Source: Flavobacterium silvaticum (GTDB lineage Bacteria; Bacteroidota; Bacteroidia; Flavobacteriales; Flavobacteriaceae). Taken from it: a DNA stretch of 64,000 nucleotides. The notes under the pieces were generated by a model. That model was not told where the DNA came from, did not search any database, and saw nothing but the letters and a program-made list of their open reading frames with translations. The translations under genes were made by a program, and so were the position numbers. The stretch is from positions 1 through 64,000 of the forward strand of contig NZ_JAAMPU010000095.1 in the NCBI RefSeq assembly GCF_012911565.1. Direction: 5' to 3'. The stretch's first letter is position 1, and the number at the start of each line of letters is the position of its first letter. Positions 54,563-62,493 of the stretch are shown here, in pieces.

Positions 54563-56493
54563 GCTTTGGGATCGGTTAGGTTCACTTGTATCTGTGTTCC
54601 TTTGTTTACAAATGAAACAACCGCGAACGTTCCGCCAATATCTTCGATACGTTTTTTCATATTCCGAAGCCCGTTTCCTTCGACGCCCGAGGTTTCAAAA
54701 CCGTTTCCATCGTCCTCAATCAAAATAGCAATGCCCGAAATTTCTTTTTTGATAAAGACCGAAACCTTCGACGCGTTTGAATGTTTTATCGAATTGTTGA
54801 TGGCTTCCTGTATTGTACGATAAATGTTCATGCCTTTGACCGAACTGAATTTGAGGTCGCCAAGCCCGCTGTCTATGTCGAATGAAAATGCAATATCCTG
54901 TCTTGCAAGCTGTGCTTTTTCGATGAAATTATAGACTCGGGAACGCAAGTCTTCAAACGAAATCTCGGCATGGTTCATCGCCCAGATCGTATCGCGCAAT
55001 TCCACGATTGTCGATTGGGTAAACTGACTTATGTTTTGGAGTTTATCATCAAGTTTACTGCCTTTTAAATCAAACGCGTATCTCAGGTTATCGACCGAAG
55101 AAATCACAAAAGTAAGCTGGGAACCAATATTGTCATGAAGGTCGCGTGATATGCTCAGGCGTTGTTCCTGGAGCTTGTTCTGGGTTTCTATGCGACCAAT
55201 CGCCGTTTTGAGTTCGTGCTCCTGCTCCTGTTGGTAATTCCGCAGTTTTTGTTGCCGATAGATGAGGAAAAGTACTAATGCAGAAAACACCGAAAGCAGT
55301 GAAATAATGACAATCCACGAATTGCGCGTCCGTACCTCATCTTCTTTTTCAAGAAGTTCGATGCGGTTGCGGGCAATGATCTGTTCTTTTTTTTCGGTTT
55401 CATGGACTACTTTGAATTCGGCCAGGGCTTCTTCCTTCTTCTCATTCATCTCGCGGGCGTATGCATCCATATATTCATCCTGGGTTTTCAAGGCCAGATC
55501 TTTTTTGCCCGAAGCTTTGTAAATATCAATAAGGATCTGATAACATTTGAGTATGTTGTGCTTGCTTTCCATATCACCAATCATGGAAATGCTTCGTTTC
55601 ACGTATGTTTCCGCTTTTGCATATTGCCTACGTGCCAGTTCTATATTTCCGAGGTTGCTGTACGTATCGGCAATTTGCTTTTTATCGCCTGTCTTCAAAT
55701 CAATTTTGAGACATTCGTTGAAATAGTATTCCGCACTGTCGATGCGTCCGCTGTAGAAATAACAATTCGCCTTGTTGTCCAGGAAAGCTGTTTTCAATTT
55801 ATCCAAGCCAATGCTATCGCAGATTTTTATAGCCATCTTATCCAACTCCATCGCTTTTTGGAATTCACCTGAAATGCCATAAACATTGGCTAATGTATGT
55901 GCCGAATTCAGGTAAGCGAATTTATGCCTGCTGTCCTTTCCGATGCGTAGCGCTTTTTCAAGGTGTTCCCGCGCCAGCTTCATATCATTCTTTTCCATGT
56001 AGACAGACCCGATATTTCCGTTGGTCGCAATAAGGCCACGCGTATTTTTAGTGCGTTCGTAAATGGTCAATCCGCTCAGGAAAAACTGCAGCGCCTTTGG
56101 GTAGTCGCTGGTATTCTTGTAATAATTTCCAATTCCGCATAAAGCCCGCGCCCGCAACGTGTCGTTCCCTTTTTTCTCCAATAGCTTCAAAGCCGTTTCG
56201 AACGATTTGAACGACAGCTGGAACCTGGCATTCCCCGAATACGCAACGCCGGTCACGATTTGAGCCATTGCTTTGTATTTTGCAGATTCAGGCATTGCCT
56301 TTATCTCCATTCTGGCAGCGAGCGCCGTGAGCGAATCCATCGGTTTGAGCATATAGGCATCGACCTTGGAATAGTCGGATATGATCGCTGTTTGATTGGA
56401 CGATAACCGTTCACCGGATTTTTGCCTTTCGGAATCGGAACAGCCAAAAAGAAAAACGGCGATAAGAAATAAAAGTGAAATCCGATACATCAT
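54559..56493 (-). CDS. TPR sensor histidine kinase (HisKA_3), proximal kinase
   Basis: A 644-residue kinase from ATG 56493 (another ATG at 56490). It has a lipoprotein-type signal (FLFGC) and an Asp/Ser-rich start. TPR repeats follow (LCGIGNYYKNTSDYPKALQF; SNLGNIELARRQYAKAETYV), then a membrane helix (SWIVIISLLSVFSALVLFLI), HisKA_3 with His at about residue 453 (SISRDLHDNIGSQLTFVIS) and HATPase_c (EAINNSIKHSNAS, DDGNGF, GNGLRNMKKR). The last ~230 residues are nearly colinear with the next kinase, so the pair arose by duplication, while the TPR sensor parts have diverged. Confidence 0.95.
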   Translation of the reverse strand: MMYRISLLFLIAVFLFGCSDSERQKSGERLSSNQTAIISDYSKVDAYMLKPMDSLTALAARMEIKAMPESAKYKAMAQIVTGVAYSGNARFQLSFKSFETALKLLEKKGNDTLRARALCGIGNYYKNTSDYPKALQFFLSGLTIYERTKNTRGLIATNGNIGSVYMEKNDMKLAREHLEKALRIGKDSRHKFAYLNSAHTLANVYGISGEFQKAMELDKMAIKICDSIGLDKLKTAFLDNKANCYFYSGRIDSAEYYFNECLKIDLKTGDKKQIADTYSNLGNIELARRQYAKAETYVKRSISMIGDMESKHNILKCYQILIDIYKASGKKDLALKTQDEYMDAYAREMNEKKEEALAEFKVVHETEKKEQIIARNRIELLEKEDEVRTRNSWIVIISLLSVFSALVLFLIYRQQKLRNYQQEQEHELKTAIGRIETQNKLQEQRLSISRDLHDNIGSQLTFVISSVDNLRYAFDLKGSKLDDKLQNISQFTQSTIVELRDTIWAMNHAEISFEDLRSRVYNFIEKAQLARQDIAFSFDIDSGLGDLKFSSVKGMNIYRTIQEAINNSIKHSNASKVSVFIKKEISGIAILIEDDGNGFETSGVEGNGLRNMKKRIEDIGGTFAVVSFVNKGTQIQVNLTDPKA

Positions 56494-56545
56494 TGTAAGC
56501 CAGGTTTGGAGCGAATATAATAAAGTATTGAAATCCAAGCCTAAG

Positions 56546-56821
56546 TTATTCCTTACCATAAAGCTGGCCCATAGTATCCCGGAACGCGAGATAGATGTCA
56601 CTACCGATAATAGTGTTCGACTGCCGTATGCTGTTGAGCATCTCGTCACTGAGTTTCACCTGCCCTTTTGCAATCAGGTTGTTGTAGTTTTCCTCGACGA
56701 ACTTTTGATGTAATGCCAGCATGCTTTGTTCGTGCATGAGCGTTTGCCGACGAATCTTGATCTGGTGCCAGACAAGAATGCAGCTCATGACTAAAAATAC
56801 AAACACCGATGACAGGATCAT
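56546..56821 (-). CDS. 91-residue single-span membrane protein ahead of the kinases
   Basis: A 91-residue protein: membrane helix MILSSVFVFLVMSCILVWHQ, then a charged helical/coiled segment (RRQTLMHEQSMLALHQKFVE) and a soluble end (IIGSDIYLAFRDTMGQLYG). No family is recognised. It is the first gene behind operator-promoter B and 52 bp upstream of the kinases, so it is probably part of the signalling operon. Composition and spacing look coding, and it is not an antisense shadow of another gene. Confidence 0.7.
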   Translation of the reverse strand: MILSSVFVFLVMSCILVWHQIKIRRQTLMHEQSMLALHQKFVEENYNNLIAKGQVKLSDEMLNSIRQSNTIIGSDIYLAFRDTMGQLYGKE

Positions 56822-56837
56822 TGTGGAAATTTTGCTT

Positions 56838-56886
56838 CAAAGTTCCGTCACAACCAACTAAAAAAAAATACGGCAATTGCCGTATT
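56838..56886 (-). promoter_or_regulatory. Operator-promoter B (kinase operon promoter), also a terminator
   Basis: A perfect 20-bp palindrome AATACGGCAATTGCCGTATT at 56867-56886, then exactly 21 bp, then -7 box GAACTTTG (56838-56845). The palindrome is followed on the minus strand by nine T, so it also has the form of an intrinsic terminator for the DUF6252 gene upstream. The start site would be near 56834, 13 bases before the 91-residue protein. Confidence 0.8.
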
Positions 56887-56931
56887 CTTCCAAAAAGCCG
56901 ATAATATGATCGGCTACCACACAACTATTTA

Positions 56932-57450
56932 TTACTGCATAAAAATGCCGCGGAAAGATCCGTTGGTAACTGATTTTGCGGCACAACTGTTTTCTTCAGA
57001 CTTTCCTGTGAACTCGAATGTCCCTTCAATTTGCGTATCGCTTATCTGGGTTACGTGTACCACTCCTGTCGCGCCTTCGCATTCGCCTGTATCATAACTC
57101 GCCGTAGAAGAACCCATGCCGTCTACATAAGCCATCACGCTGTCAGAATCCGGTGTCACATTATAATCGCCTGTTGCGGTGATTCCAAAAAGGTTGATGG
57201 TGATGGCATGTGCGTCCGGATTAGCTCCTGTAATCATAATCAGGTTTCCTGCACCTGTTCCTGTGCGTACCGCCGTTACTGTAGAAACGCCCATTACCGC
57301 TGCTTCAAAACCAGATCCGTTGACACTTGCCGTAATATAGGAACCAGATTGTCCGCCTGTCCCTACAGCCTCATCACCGTTGCAAGCCGAAGCAAGCGCG
57401 ATCAATCCCGTAAATAAAATTGCTTTTCCGAAAATTTGAAACTTTTTCAT
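56932..57450 (-). CDS. DUF6252-like lipoprotein
   Basis: A 172-residue lipoprotein from ATG 57450 (MKKFQIFGKAILFTGLIALA, lipobox ASAC); the TTG at 57462 is not preferred. The mature part is beta-rich: YITASVNGSGFEAAV, NLIMITGANPDAHAITINLF, GVVHVTQISDTQIEGTFEFT and a Cys pair (GECEG, ENSCAAK). This is the plan of DUF6252 proteins in Flavobacteria. It has its own operator-linked promoter C and is the only structural target in the predicted regulon, apart from the regulators and small membrane proteins. Confidence 0.82.
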   Translation of the reverse strand: MKKFQIFGKAILFTGLIALASACNGDEAVGTGGQSGSYITASVNGSGFEAAVMGVSTVTAVRTGTGAGNLIMITGANPDAHAITINLFGITATGDYNVTPDSDSVMAYVDGMGSSTASYDTGECEGATGVVHVTQISDTQIEGTFEFTGKSEENSCAAKSVTNGSFRGIFMQ

Positions 57451-57504
57451 TTGTCTGTTCAATTTGAGTTAGTATTTGATTTGATTCGGTGTTTTAATCC
57501 GTTA

Positions 57505-57553
57505 CAAATCTGCGACTAAGCCCAAACTGCGGCAATAAGGCATTTGCCGTATT
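57505..57553 (-). promoter_or_regulatory. Operator-promoter C (DUF6252 lipoprotein promoter)
   Basis: Palindrome AATAAGGCATTTGCCGTATT at 57534-57553 (one mismatched pair), exactly 21 bp, then -7 box CAGATTTG (57505-57512). It abuts the GSCFA stop codon and has no T-run, so terminator function does not explain it. Leader to the ATG is about 50 nt. Confidence 0.78.
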
Positions 57554-58504
57554 TTAGAATTCCATGTGAGGGAACTGGAGCTGCAACGCCGAAATTCTCT
57601 TGTCGATGAGTTCCAAATGACGCTTGTAAGAATCGGAATTCAAATCGAAAGGTCTGTGTTCCGATGCTTTCCTGATAAAAGAAACGTTGCCCATGACTTC
57701 AGTGGTTTCGGCAGTCATGATGCTTTGTGAAAAACGTTCCCAAATGTAATCTATCGCCATATCTGACGGATGCAGCATATCAGTGGCAAAAAACCGGTAA
57801 TCGCGCAATTCGTCAAGCACGATTTCATACGATGGAAAATAGACGATATCCTGATTTTCCGATTCCTCCATAAAAGAATGCAATCCCGATATCAGGTTGG
57901 CTTTGCTGCGTTGATTCCCGACAATACCGTCTTTGATGTGGCGGACGGGTGAAATGGTAAAGATTTGGACAGCCGACGGATTCCATTTTGATATTATGGC
58001 TGATAATTTCCGTACCGATTCGTAAACCTCAGTTGGTGAAAGCAACACTTTTTCAAATTGCTGCTGAGGCACTTTATGGCAATTGGCCACTATTTTTCCC
58101 GATGTTAGGTGACGATAGACCCAGGCCGTCCCCAAGGTAAAAATAAAATGTGAAGCAGATTCGAGAGCCTTTTTTGTTTCCCTGACAGCACGTTGCAATG
58201 ACAATTCAAGTTGTGATCTATCAGTATTGCTGAGTTTGGAATGGGAACCGAAATAATGCCATTTACCATGCTGCTCAAAAACGTCAAAAGCCTTTTCGTT
58301 CGACGAATCCGCTAGCTCAAACAAATCCAGAAGCACTAATGGATTGAACAAAATACCGAACGGGTTTGTAATAGTCCGGAACTGGAAATACTCCAGTTTT
58401 TGGGCCATGCTTTCGGCAAAACAAGAACCCCCTAGAAAGACAAGTGAATCGTGCGTGATCTTTTTCGGAATAAGCGGAACCGGAACTGGCGTGGTGAATT
58501 GCAT
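57554..58504 (-). CDS. GSCFA domain protein
   Basis: A 316-residue protein of the GSCFA family (PF08885). The name-giving motif GGSCFAESM is at about residue 25-33 and includes the Ser expected for a GDSL-like esterase fold. FRTITNPFGILFNPLVLLDL, FIFTLGTAWVYRHLTSGKIV, FTISPVRHIKDGIVGNQRSK (HxxxG) and FATDMLHPSDMAIDYIWERF (Asp-x-x-His pair) complete a GDSL-type Ser-Asp-His set. No signal peptide. Substrate unknown. Confidence 0.92.
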   Translation of the reverse strand: MQFTTPVPVPLIPKKITHDSLVFLGGSCFAESMAQKLEYFQFRTITNPFGILFNPLVLLDLFELADSSNEKAFDVFEQHGKWHYFGSHSKLSNTDRSQLELSLQRAVRETKKALESASHFIFTLGTAWVYRHLTSGKIVANCHKVPQQQFEKVLLSPTEVYESVRKLSAIISKWNPSAVQIFTISPVRHIKDGIVGNQRSKANLISGLHSFMEESENQDIVYFPSYEIVLDELRDYRFFATDMLHPSDMAIDYIWERFSQSIMTAETTEVMGNVSFIRKASEHRPFDLNSDSYKRHLELIDKRISALQLQFPHMEF

Positions 58505-58509
58505 CTGGG

Positions 58510-58541
58510 CAAATATCGTAAATAAAAAAACTCCGGCACAA
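58510..58541 (-). promoter_or_regulatory. Promoter of the GSCFA gene, overlapping a terminator
   Basis: TTG at 58539-58541, 21-bp spacer, GATATTTG at 58510-58517 (7 of 8). The -33 element is in the loop of the upstream terminator hairpin. The ATG is five bases after the -7 box, so the mRNA is probably leaderless. Confidence 0.55.
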
Positions 58542-58550
58542 AGGCCGGAG
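58524..58550 (-). terminator. Terminator of the upstream lipoprotein gene
   Basis: CTCCGGC-ACAAAG-GCCGGAG stem followed by seven T on the minus strand. Confidence 0.9.
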
Positions 58551-58572
58551 CATACTAAAAGTTTTCCCCCAT

Positions 58573-59343
58573 TTAGTATATATATTCTGTTATTCCGGAA
58601 TCCCCATCAAGCGGATCACTCGATACAATGCGAAGTGGGAAATCCAGTGAATCGTAGACATATGTTTTGGTCACCAACACAGGATCTTGTCCTTCCGTGG
58701 TTTGTGTATTGGTCAATACGTTGTGAAAAATACCTTTTTGGTTGGTACTTAACAGACTGGAAATTTTGTCATAGCCAATGATATTTCTGGTTGGCGTATT
58801 GTGTGTATCATAGGTATAATCACAAATGCGTCCGTAACCGCTGTCCACGTTTAGGGTTTTGGTATGTGTAATTTCACCGTTCTGCATGAGAAGGACACCT
58901 TGCATTACAATTTGTGTCTGTGATTCATCGGAGCCAAAATACTGGGTCACCGAAATCGAACCATCAGGAGCATATTCATAAACCTGTTTACGGCCCCAAT
59001 CTGCAGAAATGTCAAGATGGGTTGTAATTCTGCCCTGGTCATCGTATTCATAGGAATCAGTGGTCACCTCACCGAATTCATTGCTCGATTCCACAGATAC
59101 GATGAGATTATCATTGTAAGTAAAATGCTGCTCGGAACCATTATCACTAATGATGCTGACCAACTTCTGTCCATCATAATTCCAGACCGACGTAACGGAT
59201 TCACCAGACCAACCGGTTGTGATGCTCTTTTGAATAAGACGTAATTTAGGATTTACCTCAGGAGATGGAGTAGTATCTGACTCCGATGTGCAAGAAACCA
59301 GCAGAAGCAAAAATGCAGAGATAAGTAGGTAGCTGTTTTTCAT
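58573..59343 (-). CDS. Lipoprotein with YD-like strand repeats (paralogue of 17534-18433)
   Basis: A 256-residue lipoprotein from ATG 59343 (MKNSYLLISAFLLLLVSC, Cys18, then TSESDTT). Upstream open codons are not supported. Strand repeats WNYDGQKLVSI, FTYNDNLIVSV, YEYDDQGRIT, YEYAPDGSISV and YTYDTHNTPTR mirror those of the gene at 17534-18433. Both end in a similar way (TKTYVYDSLDFPLRIV here, TKYEYHEWTGEPVTVI there). Envelope protein of unknown role. Confidence 0.85.
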   Translation of the reverse strand: MKNSYLLISAFLLLLVSCTSESDTTPSPEVNPKLRLIQKSITTGWSGESVTSVWNYDGQKLVSIISDNGSEQHFTYNDNLIVSVESSNEFGEVTTDSYEYDDQGRITTHLDISADWGRKQVYEYAPDGSISVTQYFGSDESQTQIVMQGVLLMQNGEITHTKTLNVDSGYGRICDYTYDTHNTPTRNIIGYDKISSLLSTNQKGIFHNVLTNTQTTEGQDPVLVTKTYVYDSLDFPLRIVSSDPLDGDSGITEYIY

Positions 59344-59372
59344 GGCGAATAACAATTGAAATTTGGATATGC

Positions 59373-59380
59373 CAAAAGTA
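59373..59380 (-). promoter_or_regulatory. -7 box of the lipoprotein gene
   Basis: TACTTTTG, a perfect TAnnTTTG, 29 bp before the ATG at 59343. No -33 TTG found. Confidence 0.5.
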
Positions 59381-59647
59381 TGTGAGTGGTTTTCACGCAG
59401 AAAAAAAATCGGATGAGCGGCCTGAATTCTTGTTGAAATGCACTTTTTGGCCAATTTCACTTCGGCTAACCGTTTAAATATGAGGATTGTCGGAACGATG
59501 CGGACAACACTGGATTTCTCCACCGACAAAATATCCGTGACAATAAAATTTGTCGCAGGCGAACTGTCGCAACTTCCCGACAATTATGTTTTCAGGAAGC
59601 AAATTGTCAGAAAACAAAAAGGGTTTTAATAGAATTAACCCAAGGAA
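59381..59647. other. Gene-poor stretch between the lipoprotein gene and alaS
   Basis: The 336-bp gap holds the -7 box above and the alaS terminator. A 63-codon plus-strand frame (59438-59629) has no signal, family or promoter. GATTGTCGG (59486) and CCGACAATT (59577) are inverted but 80 bp apart. I see nothing firm. Confidence 0.3.
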
Positions 59648-59676
59648 ATAAAAAACCCGGAACTAAATCCGGGTCC
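59648..59676 (-). terminator. Terminator of alaS
   Basis: ACCCGGA-ACTAAA-TCCGGGT stem, followed by a T-run on the minus strand, directly after the alaS stop. Confidence 0.9.
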
Positions 59677-59679
59677 GTT

Positions 59680-62307
59680 TTATCTGATGAAATCTTCTGC
59701 TTTTTCAAGCGCTTCAGGAATTCCAAGAGGGTCTTTTCCGCCTGCCGTGGCAAAAAACGGTTGTCCGCCTCCGCCGCCCTGGATATATTTTCCGAGTTCG
59801 CGTACGACTTGCCCGGCGTTGAGTCCTTTTGAAGCGACGAGTTCTTTGGAAACATAAACGGTCAGCATTGGCTTTTCATCATTGACGGTTGCCAACACAA
59901 TAAAGATATTCTCACCAAGGTTTCCGAGTTCGTAGGCCAGGTCTTTTGCGCCTTCTGCGGCTAAATCTACCTGAGTCGCCAAAAACCTAACGCCGTTGAC
60001 TTCGCGGAATTCATTCGCCATCGAACTTTTAAGTGCCTTTGCTTTTTCACGCAACAAAGCCTCAACCTGCTTTTTGAGTTTGACATTTTCCTCCTGCATG
60101 GCAGCAACCGCTTTGAGTGTGTCCTGCGGATTCTTTAACGTCTCTTTTATTTCTGACAATGCTTTTTCCTGATTGGCGAAATAGTCTTTCACGGCATCGG
60201 AAGTAATCGCTTCAACCCGACGGATTCCAGCGGCGACAGCACTTTCTGAAACAATCTTGAAATGCCATATATCTGCCGTATTCTGAACATGGATTCCGCC
60301 GCAGAGTTCCACGCTTTGCCCGAATTTGATCGCGCGTACCGAATCGCCGTATTTCTCACCGAACAACGCCATGGCACCTTCGGCCACAGCTTCAGCAAAC
60401 GGAATGTTGCGTCTTTCGACGAGCGGCAAATGTTCGCGGATGCGGTCGTTGACGAAATTTTCCACCGATTGTAGTTCGGCATCTGTCATTTTTGAAAAAT
60501 GCGAGAAATCGAAACGCAGATAACCCGGCGAAACGAGCGAGCCTTTTTGTTCTACATGGGTTCCCAGAACCGAACGCAACGCCTGATGCAACAAGTGAGT
60601 CGCCGAGTGATTTCGGGCCGAATGTTCGCGCAGTTCCCGATTGACTTTCGCCGTCAACGGACCTGACGCATCTTCCGGCAACGACTGCGTAATATGTAAA
60701 ATCAGGTTGTTTTCTTTTTTGGTATCGAGCACCGGAATTTCTTTTGATCCGGCAATCAAAACACCTCTGTCGCCAACCTGTCCGCCGCCTTCCGGATAGA
60801 AAGGTGTCGCATCGAGGACAATCTGGAATTGTTTTCCATCTTTTTTGGAATCGACCTGACGATAGCGCGTAATGTGGGCTTCGTTTACAAGCAGATCATA
60901 CCCAACGAAACTCTCCTCCATCTTTTCACGCACGATGACCCAATCTTCGGTCGAAACTTCGGATGCTGCACGAGAGCGTGTCTTTTGCTCGAACATCGCT
61001 TTGTCAAAATCGGCTTCGTTGTAACTCATGCCGTTTTCTTCGAGGATTAAAGCGGTCAAATCTTTAGGGAAACCGAACGTATCATACAATTCGAATGCTT
61101 TTGCACCCGGAACTTCTTTGCCCTGGGTTTGTTTTACGACATCATCAAGCAATTGCAATCCTTGGTCGAGTGTACGCAAAAACGCATTTTCTTCTTCGCG
61201 GATCACGTTCTTTACCAAATCTTTCTGCTGACGGATTTCAGGAAATGACGAGCCCATTTGAGCCGCAAGCGTATCGACCAGTTCAAAAATGAATGCCTCT
61301 TTTGTATCCAAAAACGTAAACCCATATCGGATAGCGCGACGCAAGATCCTGCGGATTACGTAACCTGCACCTGTATTTGACGGAAGCTGACCATCGGCGA
61401 TAGCGAATGCCACAGCGCGCACATGATCGGCAATGACCCGAATGGCTATATTGGTTTTTTCCTGCTCGCCCAATGCTTCACCTTTGACATATTTCTTTCC
61501 GGTAAGCGTGACGATTTTTTCAATCAGCGGCCCGAAAACATCGGTGTCATAATTCGATTGCACACCTTGCAGAACCATGCAAAGACGTTCGAAACCCATT
61601 CCGGTATCAACGTGACGCGCGGGAAGTTTTTCAAGAGATCCGTCGGCTTTTCGGTTGAATTCCATGAATACGTTGTTCCAGATTTCAACTACGTGCGGAT
61701 GATCGTTGTTGACCAAATCGCGACCTGAAACTTTTGCTTTTTCTTCGGCCGAACGTATATCGACGTGGATTTCCGAACAAGGCCCGCACGGACCCTGGTC
61801 GCCCATTTCCCAGAAGTTGTCTTTTTTGTTCCCGAGCAGGATTCTGTCTTCTGATATCAATGACTTCCAGATGTCCCAGGCTTCCTGGTCGAACGGAACA
61901 TTTTCTTCTTTGGAACCTTCAAAAACGGTCACATACAATATGTCTTTATCGATTTTATAGACTTCGGTCAATAATTCCCAGGCCCAATGGATCGCTTCTT
62001 TTTTGAAGTAATCACCAAAGCTCCAGTTGCCGAGCATCTCGAACATGGTGTGGTGATAGGTATCTTTCCCTACTTCTTCAAGGTCGTTGTGTTTTCCGGA
62101 AACCCGAAGGCATTTTTGGGTATCGGCAATCCGCTTGGATTTTGGCGTGGCGTTGCCCAGAAAATATTCCTTGAACTGGGCCATTCCGGAATTGTTGAAC
62201 ATCAGCGTCGGGTCGTCTTTCAAAACGATTGGCGCCGATGGAACTATTAAATGCCCTTTGGACTGGAAAAAATCGAGGAATGTGGAGCGTACTTCTTGAG
62301 AGTTCAT
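59680..62307 (-). CDS. alaS: Alanine--tRNA ligase
   Basis: An 875-residue AlaRS. Catalytic core: motif 1 region ([20 protein letters not shown]), [53 protein letters not shown]. The editing domain has the zinc motif [12 protein letters not shown] and a distal [16 protein letters not shown]. The C-terminal C-Ala domain has the Gly-rich segment [15 protein letters not shown]. Full length. It charges tRNA-Ala and edits Ser/Gly-tRNA. It is divergent from the M23 peptidase gene. Confidence 0.99.
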   Translation of the reverse strand: MNSQEVRSTFLDFFQSKGHLIVPSAPIVLKDDPTLMFNNSGMAQFKEYFLGNATPKSKRIADTQKCLRVSGKHNDLEEVGKDTYHHTMFEMLGNWSFGDYFKKEAIHWAWELLTEVYKIDKDILYVTVFEGSKEENVPFDQEAWDIWKSLISEDRILLGNKKDNFWEMGDQGPCGPCSEIHVDIRSAEEKAKVSGRDLVNNDHPHVVEIWNNVFMEFNRKADGSLEKLPARHVDTGMGFERLCMVLQGVQSNYDTDVFGPLIEKIVTLTGKKYVKGEALGEQEKTNIAIRVIADHVRAVAFAIADGQLPSNTGAGYVIRRILRRAIRYGFTFLDTKEAFIFELVDTLAAQMGSSFPEIRQQKDLVKNVIREEENAFLRTLDQGLQLLDDVVKQTQGKEVPGAKAFELYDTFGFPKDLTALILEENGMSYNEADFDKAMFEQKTRSRAASEVSTEDWVIVREKMEESFVGYDLLVNEAHITRYRQVDSKKDGKQFQIVLDATPFYPEGGGQVGDRGVLIAGSKEIPVLDTKKENNLILHITQSLPEDASGPLTAKVNRELREHSARNHSATHLLHQALRSVLGTHVEQKGSLVSPGYLRFDFSHFSKMTDAELQSVENFVNDRIREHLPLVERRNIPFAEAVAEGAMALFGEKYGDSVRAIKFGQSVELCGGIHVQNTADIWHFKIVSESAVAAGIRRVEAITSDAVKDYFANQEKALSEIKETLKNPQDTLKAVAAMQEENVKLKKQVEALLREKAKALKSSMANEFREVNGVRFLATQVDLAAEGAKDLAYELGNLGENIFIVLATVNDEKPMLTVYVSKELVASKGLNAGQVVRELGKYIQGGGGGQPFFATAGGKDPLGIPEALEKAEDFIR

Positions 62308-62318
62308 TGTAATTAACT

Positions 62319-62413
62319 AATTGGACAATTTGGAAATTTGGAAATGCTAAAACCGGAAAGAATATTATGACTCATATCATTTTCAAATTTCCAAATCTTC
62401 AAATTTCCAAATT
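62319..62413. repeat. TTTGGAAA inverted repeat cluster between alaS and the M23 gene
   Basis: Copies of the word ATTTGGAAAT (62329-62345) face copies of its reverse complement (ATTTCCAAAT, 62387-62413), with the outer words imperfect. The cluster occupies half of the 186-bp divergent gap. Its form, short word repeated in tandem and then inverted, is the same as in the rpoB-rpoC repeat, but with another word. Confidence 0.7.
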
Positions 62414-62416
62414 CAC

Positions 62417-62424
62417 TACATTTG
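62417..62424 (+). promoter_or_regulatory. -7 box of the M23 peptidase gene
   Basis: TACATTTG, a perfect TAnnTTTG, 69 bp upstream of the M23 ATG and just after the repeat cluster. No -33 TTG at the usual place. Confidence 0.5.
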
Positions 62425-62493
62425 TTTCGAACCGAGTCGTAACATCGGTCAAATCGCCTGTTTTTAACGTGCAAAAATAGGATATTTCGCAAC

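Noticed and set aside
52754..57553. The three palindromes as ordinary terminators only
   Set aside because: Site C has no T-run, site A a short one, and the identical sequence with identical 21-bp distance to a -7 box is not expected from terminators, which differ from gene to gene elsewhere in the window. Dual use is possible for site B.
59438..59629. 63-codon plus-strand frame upstream of the alaS terminator
   Set aside because: No promoter box, signal, known motif or neighbour support; it ends against the alaS terminator.
62319..62413. CRISPR-like array
   Set aside because: The repeated words are about 10 bp, face each other and have no regular spacers; no cas gene is in the window.
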